From contig NC_090706.1 in NCBI RefSeq assembly GCF_040954835.1, forward strand, positions 29,583,148 through 29,647,147: 64,000 nucleotides of DNA. The letters are read 5' to 3'. The translations under genes were made by a program, and so were the position numbers. Position 1 is the stretch's first letter, and each line of letters begins with the position of its first letter. The stretch comes from Lepisosteus oculatus. Its lineage: Eukaryota > Chordata > Actinopteri > Semionotiformes > Lepisosteidae. The notes below the pieces were generated by a model. The model was not told the DNA's origin. It saw only the letters and a list, made by a program, of their open reading frames with translations, and ran no database searches. Shown here in pieces: positions 13,001-22,600 of this stretch.

Positions 13001-13968
13001 CCGCCGGGGACCCCGCAGGTCCACCCCCCCCCCCAGGCGCCCCGCCGGGCCACTCACCCTGGACGGTGTAGGTCTTGCCGGAGTTGGTGACCCCGTAGGT
13101 GTAGACCAGCCAGCTCTCGCCCCTCAGCACGTCCCTCACCGTCTCCCTCATCGTGCGCTCGAAGAACTCCTTCTGGCTCGTGTCGGGACGGCAGATCTGC
13201 ACCGTGCAGAGCAGGAGGCCGTCACTGCCCGCCCCTGTCCCTCTGCTCCCCACCCCCAGCGTCCCTGCGCCTCACCTGCCTGAAGGTGAACCTGTGCACG
13301 GCCCGCCCCTGCCCCTCTCCCCCCCCCCATGCCCAGCGTCCCTGCGCCTCACCTGTGTGAAGGTGAACCTGTGCACGGCCTGGCCCTGCCCCCCCCACGC
13401 CCAGCGTCCCTGCGCCTCACCTGTGTGAAGGTGAACCTGTGCACGGCCTGGCCCTGCCCCCCCCACGCCCAGCGTCCCTGCGCCTCACCTGTGTGAAGGT
13501 GAACCTGTGCACGGCCTGGCCCTGCGCCCCCCACGCCCAGCGTCCCCGCGCCTCACCTGCGTGAAGGTGAACCTGTGCACGGCCTGCCCCCCCCCCCCGG
13601 CGTCCCTGCGCCTCACCTGTGTGAAGGTGAACCTGTGCACGGCCTGGCCCACGCCCCGCTCCGTGTTCCTCATGGCGGCGGAGTCCTGGGGGGCCCGCAG
13701 GAGCAGGGTGTCCTCGCCCTCCACGCTGACGCAGCACTGGGGAGGGGAAGAGGGTTCGCTCCCGTTTCACACACACACACACAGAGAGAGCAGAAACCCC
13801 AGAACCCTGAGCCCCGAACCCCCGGCCGGCCGGCGGCTGACCTGGTCTTCCCCTCGCTCCTGCTCCGCTTCTGTCAGCGGCCGGATCCGCAGGAACACCT
13901 TCACCTTCTCCACGCCGGCCTCCGCGCTCAGCTGGGGACCAGGAAGAGGACCCGGTGTTAATACGCAC

Positions 13969-14024
<56 letters not shown>

Positions 14025-15518
14025 ATTTAGTCGATGGAAATCTAGACGAAAAAGTTCCCTGACAACCTGTTTTTTGGTTTTAGTTAACGAAGTTGAGAGG
14101 CTCATGACAATAGCCCGCAATGACGATGACTAAATCGCTTTGCATTTTTGAGTGCAATTGACCAAAACTCATAACAGCAACGAAGTTCGTCCGTTTGCAC
14201 TTTTACTTTCCGTCTGGCACATGGCTGGCTAACACTGGTGTCAGGATTAGAGAGAGGGAGAGAAAGAGCGCGTGAGATGAGGAGCTGGGAGCATGCCCAG
14301 GAGCAAGAGAGTGGGGGGAGAGTGTGTGTGCGTGCCGCAAGCATGCCGGAGAGAGTGCACGCACAGTAGAGCGAGTGCAGGTGAGAGGGGAAAGCAAAAC
14401 CGCATACACCACGAGTGTGCGAGAGAGCGCACGAGAGCAGGAGAGCGTGCCCAGGAGCAAGAGAGAGGGAGAGTTCACACGAGAGCAGGAGAGCGTGCTG
14501 TGAGTGTGCGAGAGAGCACGCCCAGGTGCAAGAGAGAGGGAGAGTTCACACGAGAGCGTGCTGTGAGTGTGCGAGAGAGCACGCCCAGGTGCAAGAGAGA
14601 AGGAGAGCTCACACGAGAGCAGGAGAGCGTGCTGTGAGTGTGCGAGAGAGCAGGCCCAGGAGGAAGAGAGAGGGAGAGCTCACACGAGAGCAGGAGAGCG
14701 TGCTGTGAGTGTGCGAGAGAGCACGCCCAGGAGCAAGAGAGAGGGAGAGTTCACACAAGAGCAGGAGAGCATGCTGTGAGTGTGCGAGAGAGCACGCCCA
14801 GGAGCAAGAGAGAGGGAGAGTTCACATGAGAGCAGGAGAGCGTGCTGTGAGTGTGCGAGAGAGCACGCCCAGGAGCAAGAGAGAGGGAGAGTTCACACGA
14901 GAGCAGGAGAGCGTGCTGTGAGTGTGCGAGAGAGCAGGCCCAGGTGCAAGAGAGAGGGAGAGCTCACACGAGAGCAGGAGCGTGCTGTGAGTGTGCGAGA
15001 GAGCACGCCCAGGAGCAAGAGAGAGGGAGAGTTCACACGAGAGCAGGAGCGTGCTGTGAGTGTGCGAGAGAGCACGCCCAGGAGCAAGAGAGAGGGAGAG
15101 TTCACACGAGAGCAGGAGAGTGTGCTGTGAGTGTGCGAGAGAGCACGCCCAGGAGCAAGAGAGAGGGAGAGTTCACACGAGAGCAAGAGAGCGTGATGCG
15201 GGTGTGCGAGAGAGTGAGAGTTCACACTAGAGCAAGAGAGCGTGATGTGAGTGTGCGAGAGAGGGAGAGTTCACACGAGAGCAGGAGAGCTTGCACACGC
15301 TGCGAGGGGTTTGATATCCCAGCACGGCTCCGCCTGCGCTGCCCCGTCGCCTGTCTCACCGGCGTGGGGGCGTCCGCTCCAGGGGAGATGACTGACAGCT
15401 CGGCGAGGCGATGACCCCCTCTCTGCCCGCCGCCGGTCTCGGCCGCCGTCGACTCGAACACCGCAGCCTCCTCCTCGTCCGACAGCAGGCCGCGCGGTGA
15501 GGCCCCATACGTCGCCAT
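6350..15518 (-). CDS. KIF20A: KIF20A (MKLP2/Rabkinesin-6), mitotic kinesin-6, complete
   Basis: Eighteen coding exons, in transcript order: 15518-15360, 13931-13842, 13736-13617, 13196-13058, 12976-12801, 12371-12266, 11826-11620, 11029-10918, 10702-10628, 10462-10319, 9698-9530, 9308-9138, 9066-8927, 8446-8344, 8168-7979, 7893-7802, 7229-7092, 6679-6350. They sum to 2661 nt, that is 886 aa plus stop; the human protein is about 890 aa. The start MATYGASPRGLLSDEEEAAV matches the family N-terminus. The motor domain has P-loop GVTNSGKT (about residue 158), switch I SSRSHS (about 368) and switch II DLAGSE (about 400). A Glu-rich run (about 535-555) precedes a coiled coil with EEQYEDKIQNLQESLTRYY, then a basic Pro/Thr-rich tail. 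The exon 7 donor is GTGCGG. KIF20A moves the chromosomal passenger complex to the central spindle for cytokinesis. Exon 3 has a duplicated 3' end (see repeat). Confidence 0.97.
6745..7078. repeat. Minisatellite with embedded (GA)n in KIF20A intron 17
   Basis: Units of CACTCCAGTATGGGACAGTA plus GGACAGTGTCTAGTCCAGTG, separated by GA runs of variable length. The longest GA runs are near 6892-6965 and 7007-7034. Confidence 0.92.
7241..7790. repeat. Minisatellite filling KIF20A intron 16
   Basis: About 48-bp units with CACACCTGTCACACCGCTGC and CGGACACTGCGGTCAGCACA. At the exon 16 donor the intron starts GTGAGTGATGG duplicated back to back. The array runs from there almost to the next acceptor. 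Confidence 0.92.
8478..8926. repeat. Minisatellite in KIF20A intron 13, derived from the exon 13 donor
   Basis: On the minus strand the true junction GAGGAGGACTTCAG|GTACC is followed by about a dozen imperfect copies such as GAGGAGGACTTCAGGTAGAG and GAGGAGGACTTTGGGTACAG. They are spaced by GGGAGAGAGAG runs. The repeat is a degenerate copy of coding sequence plus splice donor. Confidence 0.9.
10030..10285 (+). mobile_element. LINE 3' end with 61-bp units, KIF20A intron 10
   Basis: Two 61-bp units are followed by TTTTGCTTTGGCAACACTGA, TCATCAGTCATGCCAATAAA and GCACCTTGGATTGAACTGAA, a non-LTR retrotransposon 3' end with an AATAAA. The orientation is opposite to KIF20A. Confidence 0.7.
12478..12760. 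repeat. Short minisatellite in KIF20A intron 5
   Basis: Imperfect repeats of CCCATACCCCCACTTG and CACCCAGAACCCCACCCC with CACACCCCAGAAACCA. About four degenerate units. Confidence 0.75.
13268..13655. repeat. Tandem copies of the KIF20A exon 3 3' end plus splice donor
   Basis: Six copies of a block whose minus strand encodes QAVHRFTFTQ followed by a consensus CAG|GTGAGGCGC donor. The + strand copies of CCTCACCTG start at 13270, 13347, 13415, 13483, 13551 and 13611, so spacings are 77, 68, 68, 68 and 60 bp. The 13611 copy is the native exon end, fixed by phase and by family alignment. The other five lie in intron 3. Confidence 0.95.
13973..14021. repeat. (GT)n microsatellite
   Basis: An almost pure TG dinucleotide run in KIF20A intron 1, about 40 bp upstream (minus sense) of the exon 2 acceptor. 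Confidence 0.95.
14400..15295. repeat. 71-bp minisatellite in KIF20A intron 1
   Basis: About 12 copies of a 71-bp unit containing GTGCTGTGAGTGTGCGAGAG and GCACGCCCAGGAGCAAGAG. The period is not a multiple of three, so overlapping frames start every 71 bp. The array ends about 65 bp from the exon 1 donor. Confidence 0.95.
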
Positions 15519-15582
15519 GACAACCACTGCGAAAGCAGCAGACAGCCTCAGGTTAGAGGGGTGACACCCCACCATCTCCCAG

Positions 15583-15774
15583 ACCCACTACACCTGCAGC
15601 CACTGCCCACTGAAGGGACGCACACCCACACCCACTCACACCCCCCTCGGTCCCTGAGCCCCCTACACCTGCAGCCACTGCCCACTGAACCGACACACAC
15701 CCACACCCACTCACACCCCCCTCGGTCCCTGAGCCCCCTACACCTGCAGCCACTGCCCACTGAACGGACACACA
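15583..15774. repeat. Three-copy tandem repeat of about 63-65 bp
   Basis: Three units containing CACCTGCAGCCACTGCCCAC and CCCCCTCGGTCCCTGAGCC, just upstream of the first coding exon of KIF20A. Confidence 0.9.
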
Positions 15775-15789
15775 CTGGTCCATATACCC

Positions 15790-17830
15790 ACAAACAGCAG
15801 GGAGACTGAAGCTTTTTTCAAATAAATGAAAATCAGCAGTATAACAACAGAGCAGACAGCCAGTGATGATTTTACAATAAAGCTAATCACTCCAGGCTTT
15901 ACAGTGCTGTCAGTCACACTCCCAGTGCACAGCAGTACAAGTCTCACGCTAACAAGTTTCGCTCCAACAAATAGGAATAATAGCAAAGCATCAGTCCAGA
16001 AAAATAGCTCTAAACCACTGGCTCAAACTCCGAGCTTCTATTGTTTACTGGGTCCTGTTTGTGTTCTAGCAGTAGCACATAAGGAGGCGAGAGACCCGAT
16101 TCTCCGTAGGCAATTAGCAGAACTCTTCCAAATAGTCGCTCAGGCACAGAAAGGGCAAAAAACGGAGGCAAGTCAATCTGATCTACGCTTCAGATCAATG
16201 TTAACACCTACTACAACTACACCAGACAATCGTCTCTGCGAGACTCTCAGAAAAGGTGGGTCTTGTTCAGCCGGGCAGAGCTACAACAGTAACAGACAGC
16301 ATCCAGCATGGGATACATGGGGTCTCGGTAGAGGCATAATCCCACTGCTGGCAGCAGGTATTCATGGATGTGTTGGGATTGGGAACTGGTCAATGGGCAG
16401 GACACTCAGGATGGCGGATGTAATCAGTGGAGCACCACAGGGATCTGTACCGAGAACCCTGCTCTTCAGAACTCACAAGTATTTGCCCAGTCCCGAATGC
16501 TGTCTAAATCTTAAGAATCCTCCGAGTTCTCGAGTTTAATTCCTTGTTGTTACAGTCCGTCTATCAGCTTTTCAAAACCTTAGGAAAACTCCCGTGTCCA
16601 ATTTAGGTTAATTAGGTTAATGAATGGACTACAGAGGGCGCAAGGCCCTGCAGGGGCCAAGTTAGAGGCTTGGGACAGTGTCACAGGGGTCAGGTGCAGG
16701 TAGGTGGTTAGAGAAGTCTGGAAGGAGCCAGCAGCCTGCAGGGCACAGGGCTGCCTCACTGAACACAGACCAGCTTCAGAGCTGCCTCCCTCTCTCTCAG
16801 CAGTGGAGGTAAATTCCACATGGGGCCAGTCCACTAAATTCCACAGGTAACTGCTAATCCCAGCGAGAGAGCTGGACAAGGGGGAAAAACAGAAACTCCA
16901 AGGGGACAAGCTCGTCCCACAAGGCTCTCCCACACCCCCTCTACACAAAGAGAGCCGTAGAACAAGCTGCCCAGCCAGTCAGGACAGGAGGCACGTCTGT
17001 ACACAAAGAGTGGTGGGAGTGTGGTACAAGCTGTCCCGCTACGTTGTGGAAGCCGATACCCTGTTTTTTTTTTTTTACAAGAAACAGCTGATCACTGATC
17101 CCGGGATCAATTAGCTACTATCGATCAAAGCGGTCAGACGGGCCCTCCTCTCGCTTGTTAGCCCTGGTTCAGATCAAGTCTTAGAGCGCGGTGTGGAGTG
17201 AAAAACCGCATCGGACCCGGGACTCTCCGGGTCCAGGAATTAACAGCAGTGTTGGTATTGCGGTGCTGCAGTTTGTTCCTAATTTGCAAGCCTGTGCGTG
17301 AAGCTCACTTTCACGAGGATAAACAAGTCAGGCGAGCACGCCCCCCCACCCACCCCCGGAGAAAGGAAACCCGCACAGATACAGGGATAGTCTGTGGAGA
17401 ACCCGGCCGTTTCAAACCAGTTCCGCGGGTGGACAACCCACTCAGACCGCGCACGACCCTCTCTCTGCGGACCAGCAGGCTGGGGCAATTTCAATGCCGA
17501 GAAGCGAAGAACATGCACACGGGGGGTCAGGCGCACGCGTCCTTTTAAAAAGGGTTTTTGCCCGCCTCGCAGTCTGATACTCTCGATTTTATTCTCTAAC
17601 CTCTTCAATACAGGGCTTTCTTTTGTCAGTTCACAAAAGTCATGCAATAAAAACTGTAAGAACACAATATACCATCAAATTTAGAAATAAGAGGAACACT
17701 GGGGTGTTTATAGCAACTGTATCTTACCAGGTCGGAAGTCTGTTTACGGTAGAAAGAGCGCACGCAGTCGGGGGGTCCACAGATTAATTTACACGACCAC
17801 ACTGTCCGCAGTGATTTTAAGGTTTCGCTC
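15790..17830. other. KIF20A 5' intron, mostly old interspersed-repeat sequence
   Basis: No credible exon seen. An open frame from 15826 to 16539 looks non-coding by composition. Around 16985-17165 there is a copy of the dispersed 108-bp family (GAGTGTGGTACAAGC, AAGAAACAGCTGATCA). Confidence 0.4.
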
Positions 17831-17854
17831 TCTTGGTCTTTTTTTTTATTTACT

Positions 17855-17900
17855 GAAGTTTATTGGCGTGACCGACGAATTACTGTTGTAATACTTCATA
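17855..17900 (-). mobile_element. Degenerate LINE 3' tail
   Basis: The minus strand reads a decayed form of TCATCAGTCATGCCAATAAA, the 3' end shared by other LINE fragments in this window. Confidence 0.5.
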
Positions 17901-18220
17901 CAGTAACAGCAATCGGGTGTAGGACATTTATGTCTTCGAGCGGTGTGTCCTCAATCTGAAAATTACCCACATTCACTATCGAGAGAAAACACGCAACCTC
18001 ATTTAGTTCAAAGACAAAACAAAACACTAACCTTCTTTAAATACAAACGCAGGTTTTTCCGTAAAGTTCTGACGTCTTCTGACTGAGTGTCCTCTCTAGA
18101 AGTTTAAATAGAGGCACATTAAAAGTCCTATAAACCCTTTCCTCTGTCGACTAAACTTAAATTAACAACCGCGCTGAACTAAGAACTCTGGGACCAGCGT
18201 TCAGCCCCTCAGCAAACCGA

Positions 18221-18235
18221 TTCAAACGTCGCGCC
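18221..18235 (-). promoter_or_regulatory. CDE/CHR cell-cycle element of the KIF20A promoter
   Basis: The minus strand reads GGCGC-GACG-TTTGAA: a CDE half, a 4-nt spacer and a canonical CHR (TTTGAA). This layout recruits DREAM/MuvB and gives G2/M expression. KIF20A is a known CHR-type target in mammals. The 5' UTR exon probably lies between about 18,180 and 18,036, where AAG|GTTAGTG is a possible donor. Confidence 0.7.
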
Positions 18236-18247
18236 CCGGAGGGACAG

Positions 18248-18413
18248 CCAATCACCTTCCGAGTGCCGCCCGCAGCCGCCCAATGGCAGCGCTCGGAATG
18301 CGAGGGCCGCCGCTCCAGCCAATCGGACGGCACGCTGAACCCTCGCCCAAGGCGCAGGCGGAGAAAGGGCGCGGCGGCGTGCCTCTGTGAAGGAGAAATA
18401 GAGTGCGACCAAT
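18248..18413. promoter_or_regulatory. Four CCAAT boxes (NF-Y) in the KIF20A promoter
   Basis: CCAAT on the + strand at 18248, 18280, 18319 and 18409. The first pair is 32 bp apart, the spacing typical of NF-Y sites in CHR promoters. They lie directly upstream of the CDE/CHR in a CpG-rich stretch. Confidence 0.65.
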
Positions 18414-18469
18414 GGAAACTGGCTCCATGTTGGCTCAAAAAAAGAAGCACCGTGGCGAGCTGAGCCAAC

Positions 18470-19340
18470 ATGGCGATCTACCGCAGCTGGTGGGTGCTCG
18501 TTTAAACCTTTAGTTGTTCCTTTGCATCGCTACAGAGTAGCCTCTAAGAGCTACGTATTCATGTTCACATCGGCTTTATTCCCACATGAGTAGATATTGT
18601 ACTTATCTACTTGAATAAACCTGCTGTGTGAATTTAGTCGAGAGAAGCCAGCGTTTCTCGCCCCCTTACAGATATGTTATTCTTCCTGTGCTAATAGATT
18701 ATCTAAACAGCATGCCATCTTTAGACAGCCGTGCAAATTCGTTTAGTGTGTGGGCAAGCACCTCTTTCCCTCGGGGACTGAACAATAAATGTGAACAGTA
18801 TTCACTTCGGCGGTACTAAAGAAGCATTGATGTGAACCCACATCGATTTGATAAACATCTGGACCGCCTGTCCCACACAAACGGCGCATTGTTGGCAGCT
18901 GAGGAGCCGCAGGGCACAGCGGGTCACGTGGGTCGGCCGGTCGGGAGTTTGCACTTCCCAGCATCGCCGTCAGGAGTCGCTGTTGTCGCCCCCCCTCTGG
19001 GCCGCGTCTTGCCTTGATGGCGCTGATCTGCGGGCGAAGTCTGTCCCAGCCCGTTGTGTTAGGAAAGGCGCCTTTGATTGTGGGATACTAGGGGTTGCAA
19101 ATAGACGCCTGTTTAAAAGTGTAAACTCAGATTAACATAGGCAGAGGTATCCAAATATAGGACACAACTTAGAAGTATGTAGTATTATAGAAACAAATAT
19201 AGGTAGTAATGTAAAATATATAATCGTGTAGACACGCGAACACGGATGATACTGTAGAAAGTTGAATGCAGTTGATTTTGCAGAATTACAGTATATAACA
19301 CCCCAGAAATGCAAATATAGGTGATACTGCAGTGCAGAAA
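18470..19340. other. Divergent promoter spacer between KIF20A and BRD8
   Basis: Contains a YY1-like CCAACATGGCGATC near 18466, a CACGTG at 18925-18930, and a ZNF143-like GCACTTCCCAGCATCG near 18951. A 24-codon ATG frame starts at 19016 (MALICGRSLSQPVVLGKAPL at its start). I see no spliced gene. Confidence 0.35.
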
Positions 19341-19347
19341 AAGTCTT

Positions 19348-19420
19348 TGGAGGATGCGGGCATCGATCCCGCTACCTCTCGCATGCTAAGCGAGCGCTCT
19401 ACCATTTGAGCTAATCCCCC
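19348..19420 (-). tRNA. tRNA-Ala (AGC)
   Basis: 73 nt on the minus strand beginning GGGGGATTAGCTCAAATGG and ending GCCCGCATCCTCCA. It has a full cloverleaf, AGC anticodon in CGCTTAGCATGCG, an intact A box and a B box region GGGATCGATGCC. As I remember it, the sequence is indistinguishable from the vertebrate tRNA-Ala-AGC consensus. A T-run (GACTTTTTC) for Pol III termination follows within about 10 nt. The gene has no intron and lies about 270 bp upstream of the BRD8 start codon, on the opposite strand. Confidence 0.96.
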
Positions 19421-19600
19421 TTTCTTATTGGGCCGGCCCTGAAGTCTGTATATAAACTAATGTAAACAGTACAGTTTACAGAAACAAAGACTTTAGAAAG
19501 TACAATATTCCCACCTTATTTGTATTTCTATAGATAAAGTGTATTTTCCATGAGCGATATATAAATTGGTCATACTGTACATGTCCCTCCAAAGCCAAAG

Positions 19601-19622
19601 ACTTCATTTCCCAGGCAGCATC
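19601..19622 (+). promoter_or_regulatory. ZNF143/Staf-like site upstream of BRD8
   Basis: ACTTCATTTCCCAGGCAGCA resembles the ZNF143 consensus ACTACAATTCCCAGCATGC. It lies about 75 bp before the BRD8 ATG, and the ATG itself sits in a YY1-type AAGATGGCGG. Confidence 0.4.
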
Positions 19623-19693
19623 GGGGCTAGAAAAGCACTTTGACCTGGAAGTGCAAGTGCTCAGTGGCGGTGTGGGAGGGGCAAGGAGTCAAG

Positions 19694-22600
19694 ATGGCGG
19701 GCGGCATAGGGAGTAGGTGTTGTTTATATTTTAATTGTGTCTTTGTACCTTTATCAGTGTTTTGGAGTTGTTTCTGTGTTTTTGTGTGTCTGTTCTGCGC
19801 GATGAACGGATGTTTCTCCTTACTCCTTATGTAAGGTTACCGTGACTTTCCCCAGAAATAAGTGGTATTCTGGTAACGGACGGTTTTTAACGTAACATTA
19901 GGAGTAACGTAACGCAGACACAAAGACTGTAGTTCAGGATTTGGCCCGGGGTGTACGAGAGCGTCTCAGTTTTCGGTCTGTGTGTCATACAGAGTCTGAA
20001 CCTGAAAGAAAGTTAAGAGAAACCACGCTGGTAGCTGTACTAACGCTTGATAGGGGCTGGCTGTTACTTCCTACGACACCGCTAGGCGTGCGCGTATCTC
20101 TTGTTTATTACTGAACACTTCCCACGTTTTTAGTACCAGTTAGTACTAACTATCCATGATCGGTAGCCGGGTAAATATCCTTTAGAAATATTCTCGCCAT
20201 GGCCGGTTGAGTATCTTTTAGACCAGTGGTCCCCAGTCCTGTAGAGAATATTCCTGGAGCCCGAACGCTTGCTGCCTTTTATTCCAGCCAGACCTCAGGT
20301 ACACGATCCAACTCTTAACTGACTGAACCAGGTTTGACTCGGGCTGTTTGTTCTCAGCAGGCGGCATGGTGGCACAGTTGTTATCATTTCCTCAGCGTCA
20401 GTGACTCCTTTTGTGATTAAAGAGCCAGGTTTCAGTGTCTGGTACAGTGAGAGGGAGACTGTCATTTTGCTCACACATACAGTTTATCTGTTTTAATATG
20501 ACCTTTCTCTCTCTCCCTCCTCTCCTATAATTTCTCTGCCCTGTCCCCTGTCTCCTCCTCTCCTGTCTTCTCTCTTCTCTGCCCCCTGTCCTTTCCCTCC
20601 TCTCCTGTCTCCTCTCTGCTCTGTCCCCTGTCCGCTCCCTCCTCTCCTGTTTACTCTCTGCCCTGTCCCCTGTCCTCTCCCTCCTCTCCTGTCTTCTCTC
20701 TGCCCTGTCCCCTGTCCTCTCCCTCCTCTCCTGTCTTCTCTCTGCCCTGTGCTCTCCCTCCTCTCCTGTCTTCTCTCTGCCCTGTGCTCTCCCTCCTCTC
20801 CTGTCTTCTCTCTGCCCTGTCCCCTGTCCTCTCCCTCCTCTCCTGTGTCCTCTCTGCCCTGTCCCCTGTCCTCTCCCTCCTCTCCTGTGTCCTCTCTGCT
20901 CTGTCCCCTGTCCTCTCCCTCCTCTCCTATCTTCTCTCTGCCCTGTCCCCTGTCCTCTCCTATCTTCTCTCTGCCCTGTCCCCTGTCTTCTCCCCGACTC
21001 TCTCCAGAGCACAAGCTGATGTCGCTGGGCCCCACAGAGCCCTGGTCTGTGAGGGAGAAGCTGTGTTTGGCCTCGTCTGTGATGAGGAGTGGAGACCAGA
21101 ACTGGTAAGAGGGGCTCTTTCTTCCTGTCTCTCTGTCTGGCGCTCATGGCTGCCAGACAGTTTCCCTCCAGAACTGTCCCCTCTTGCTCCTCTCCCTTCT
21201 CTCTCCTTTGCCTGTGTCCCCGTCTCTCTCCTCTCATTCTCTCAATTTCCAGCTGTCCCCCCTCTCCTCTCCGTCCGTCTCCATGTCTCTCCTCATCCTC
21301 TCTCTCTCCCAGCCTATCAGATTCAAAGAGCTTCACTGGCGTGACCGATCAGCCGCAGTGTTCACAAGGCAGGTACAGTTAACTCCACAGTAACAGATAC
21401 ATCTCCCTCTGCCAGGGTGTCGGTCAGCAGAGCCATCAAGCCCTTTGCAGAAGCAGGCCGCCCTCCGGACTGGTTCTCTCAGAAGGTAGGAGACACAGTG
21501 ATGCTCGTTCTCCTGCAGTGTTTCCTCGACCTCTTCAGCGCCGTGACGGTAGTGTGTTTTTCCTCCTTCCTGTCTGTCTCTCTCAGCACTGTGCCTCCCA
21601 GTACTCGGAGCTGCTGGAGACCACAGAGACGCCCAAGTGAGTGCAGCTCCCCATCCCTTGTTCTTGTGTTGTGTTGTGTCTCGGGTGTGAGCAGGTGGGG
21701 GTGGGGGAGAGAGAGTGCGGTGTTGTGTTGTCTGGTGTGTGAGAAGGGTGGGGTGAGGGAGAGAGAGTGTGTTGTTGTGTTGTGTCTCGGGTGTGAGCAG
21801 GGTGGGGTGAGGGAGAGAGAGTGCCTTGTTGTTGTGTTGTGTCTCGGGTGTGAGCAGGGTGGGGTGAGGGAGAGAGAGTGCGGTGTTGTGTTGTGTCTCG
21901 GGGGAGGTGGTGGGGAGACAGTGCAGGAGTGTTGTGTAATGTTGTGTCTCTCTCAGGCGGAAGAGGGGAGAGAAGGGTGAGGTGGTGGAGACTGTGGAGG
22001 ACGTGATTGTGCGCAGACTGACAGCAGAGAGGATAGATGAGCTCAAGAGGCTGATCAAAGACACTCAGGAACTGCACAGGTACTATTTTGTCCTGTTACT
22101 CTATCCTGTGTCCTACAGTATTGTCCTGGTAATCTGAACTATTGTGTAATGTTACTCTACACTGTTTTCTACAGTATTGTCCTGGTAGCCTGAACTGTTG
22201 TGTAATATTACTCTACACTGTTTTCTACAGTATTGTCCTGGTAGCCTGTGCTGTTGTGTACTGTTACTCTAACCTGTGTCCCTGTATGCTGTGCTGTGTT
22301 GTGACCTGATGGTCCTCACTGTAGTCCACTCTTACTGCGTCTCTCCCTGCAGGAAGCTGAAGAAGGAGGCAGAACTAATCCAGGCTGGACATCTGGACAA
22401 CAAGTTGGAGGAGCTGTGGGGGGAGATCGTCCTGTGAGTCTGTCCATCTCCCAGTGTCTGTGAAAGGCCGCCTGTCCTTCTGTGTACTTGCCTGGGTCTC
22501 GTTGCCTGTGCGTCTGGCTCAGGAGATGTCTGTGATTTGATTGTGGTTGTGGCGCGGTCGGCAGGCGGTGGCGGCGTCACTGATGCGGTTACTGTTCCCG

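Noticed and set aside
15826-16539. 237-codon + strand frame as an exon
   Set aside because: No recognisable domain, repeat-like phrasing, and it lies in the 5' intron of KIF20A on the other strand.
19016-19090. 24-codon ATG frame (MALICGRSLSQP...)
   Set aside because: Too short, no family match and no splice support; kept only as a note in the promoter spacer.
20398-21336. 312-codon Glu/Arg-rich minus-strand frame
   Set aside because: It is the complement of the CTCCTCTCCTGTC array in BRD8 intron 1 and overlaps BRD8 exon 2 on the other strand.
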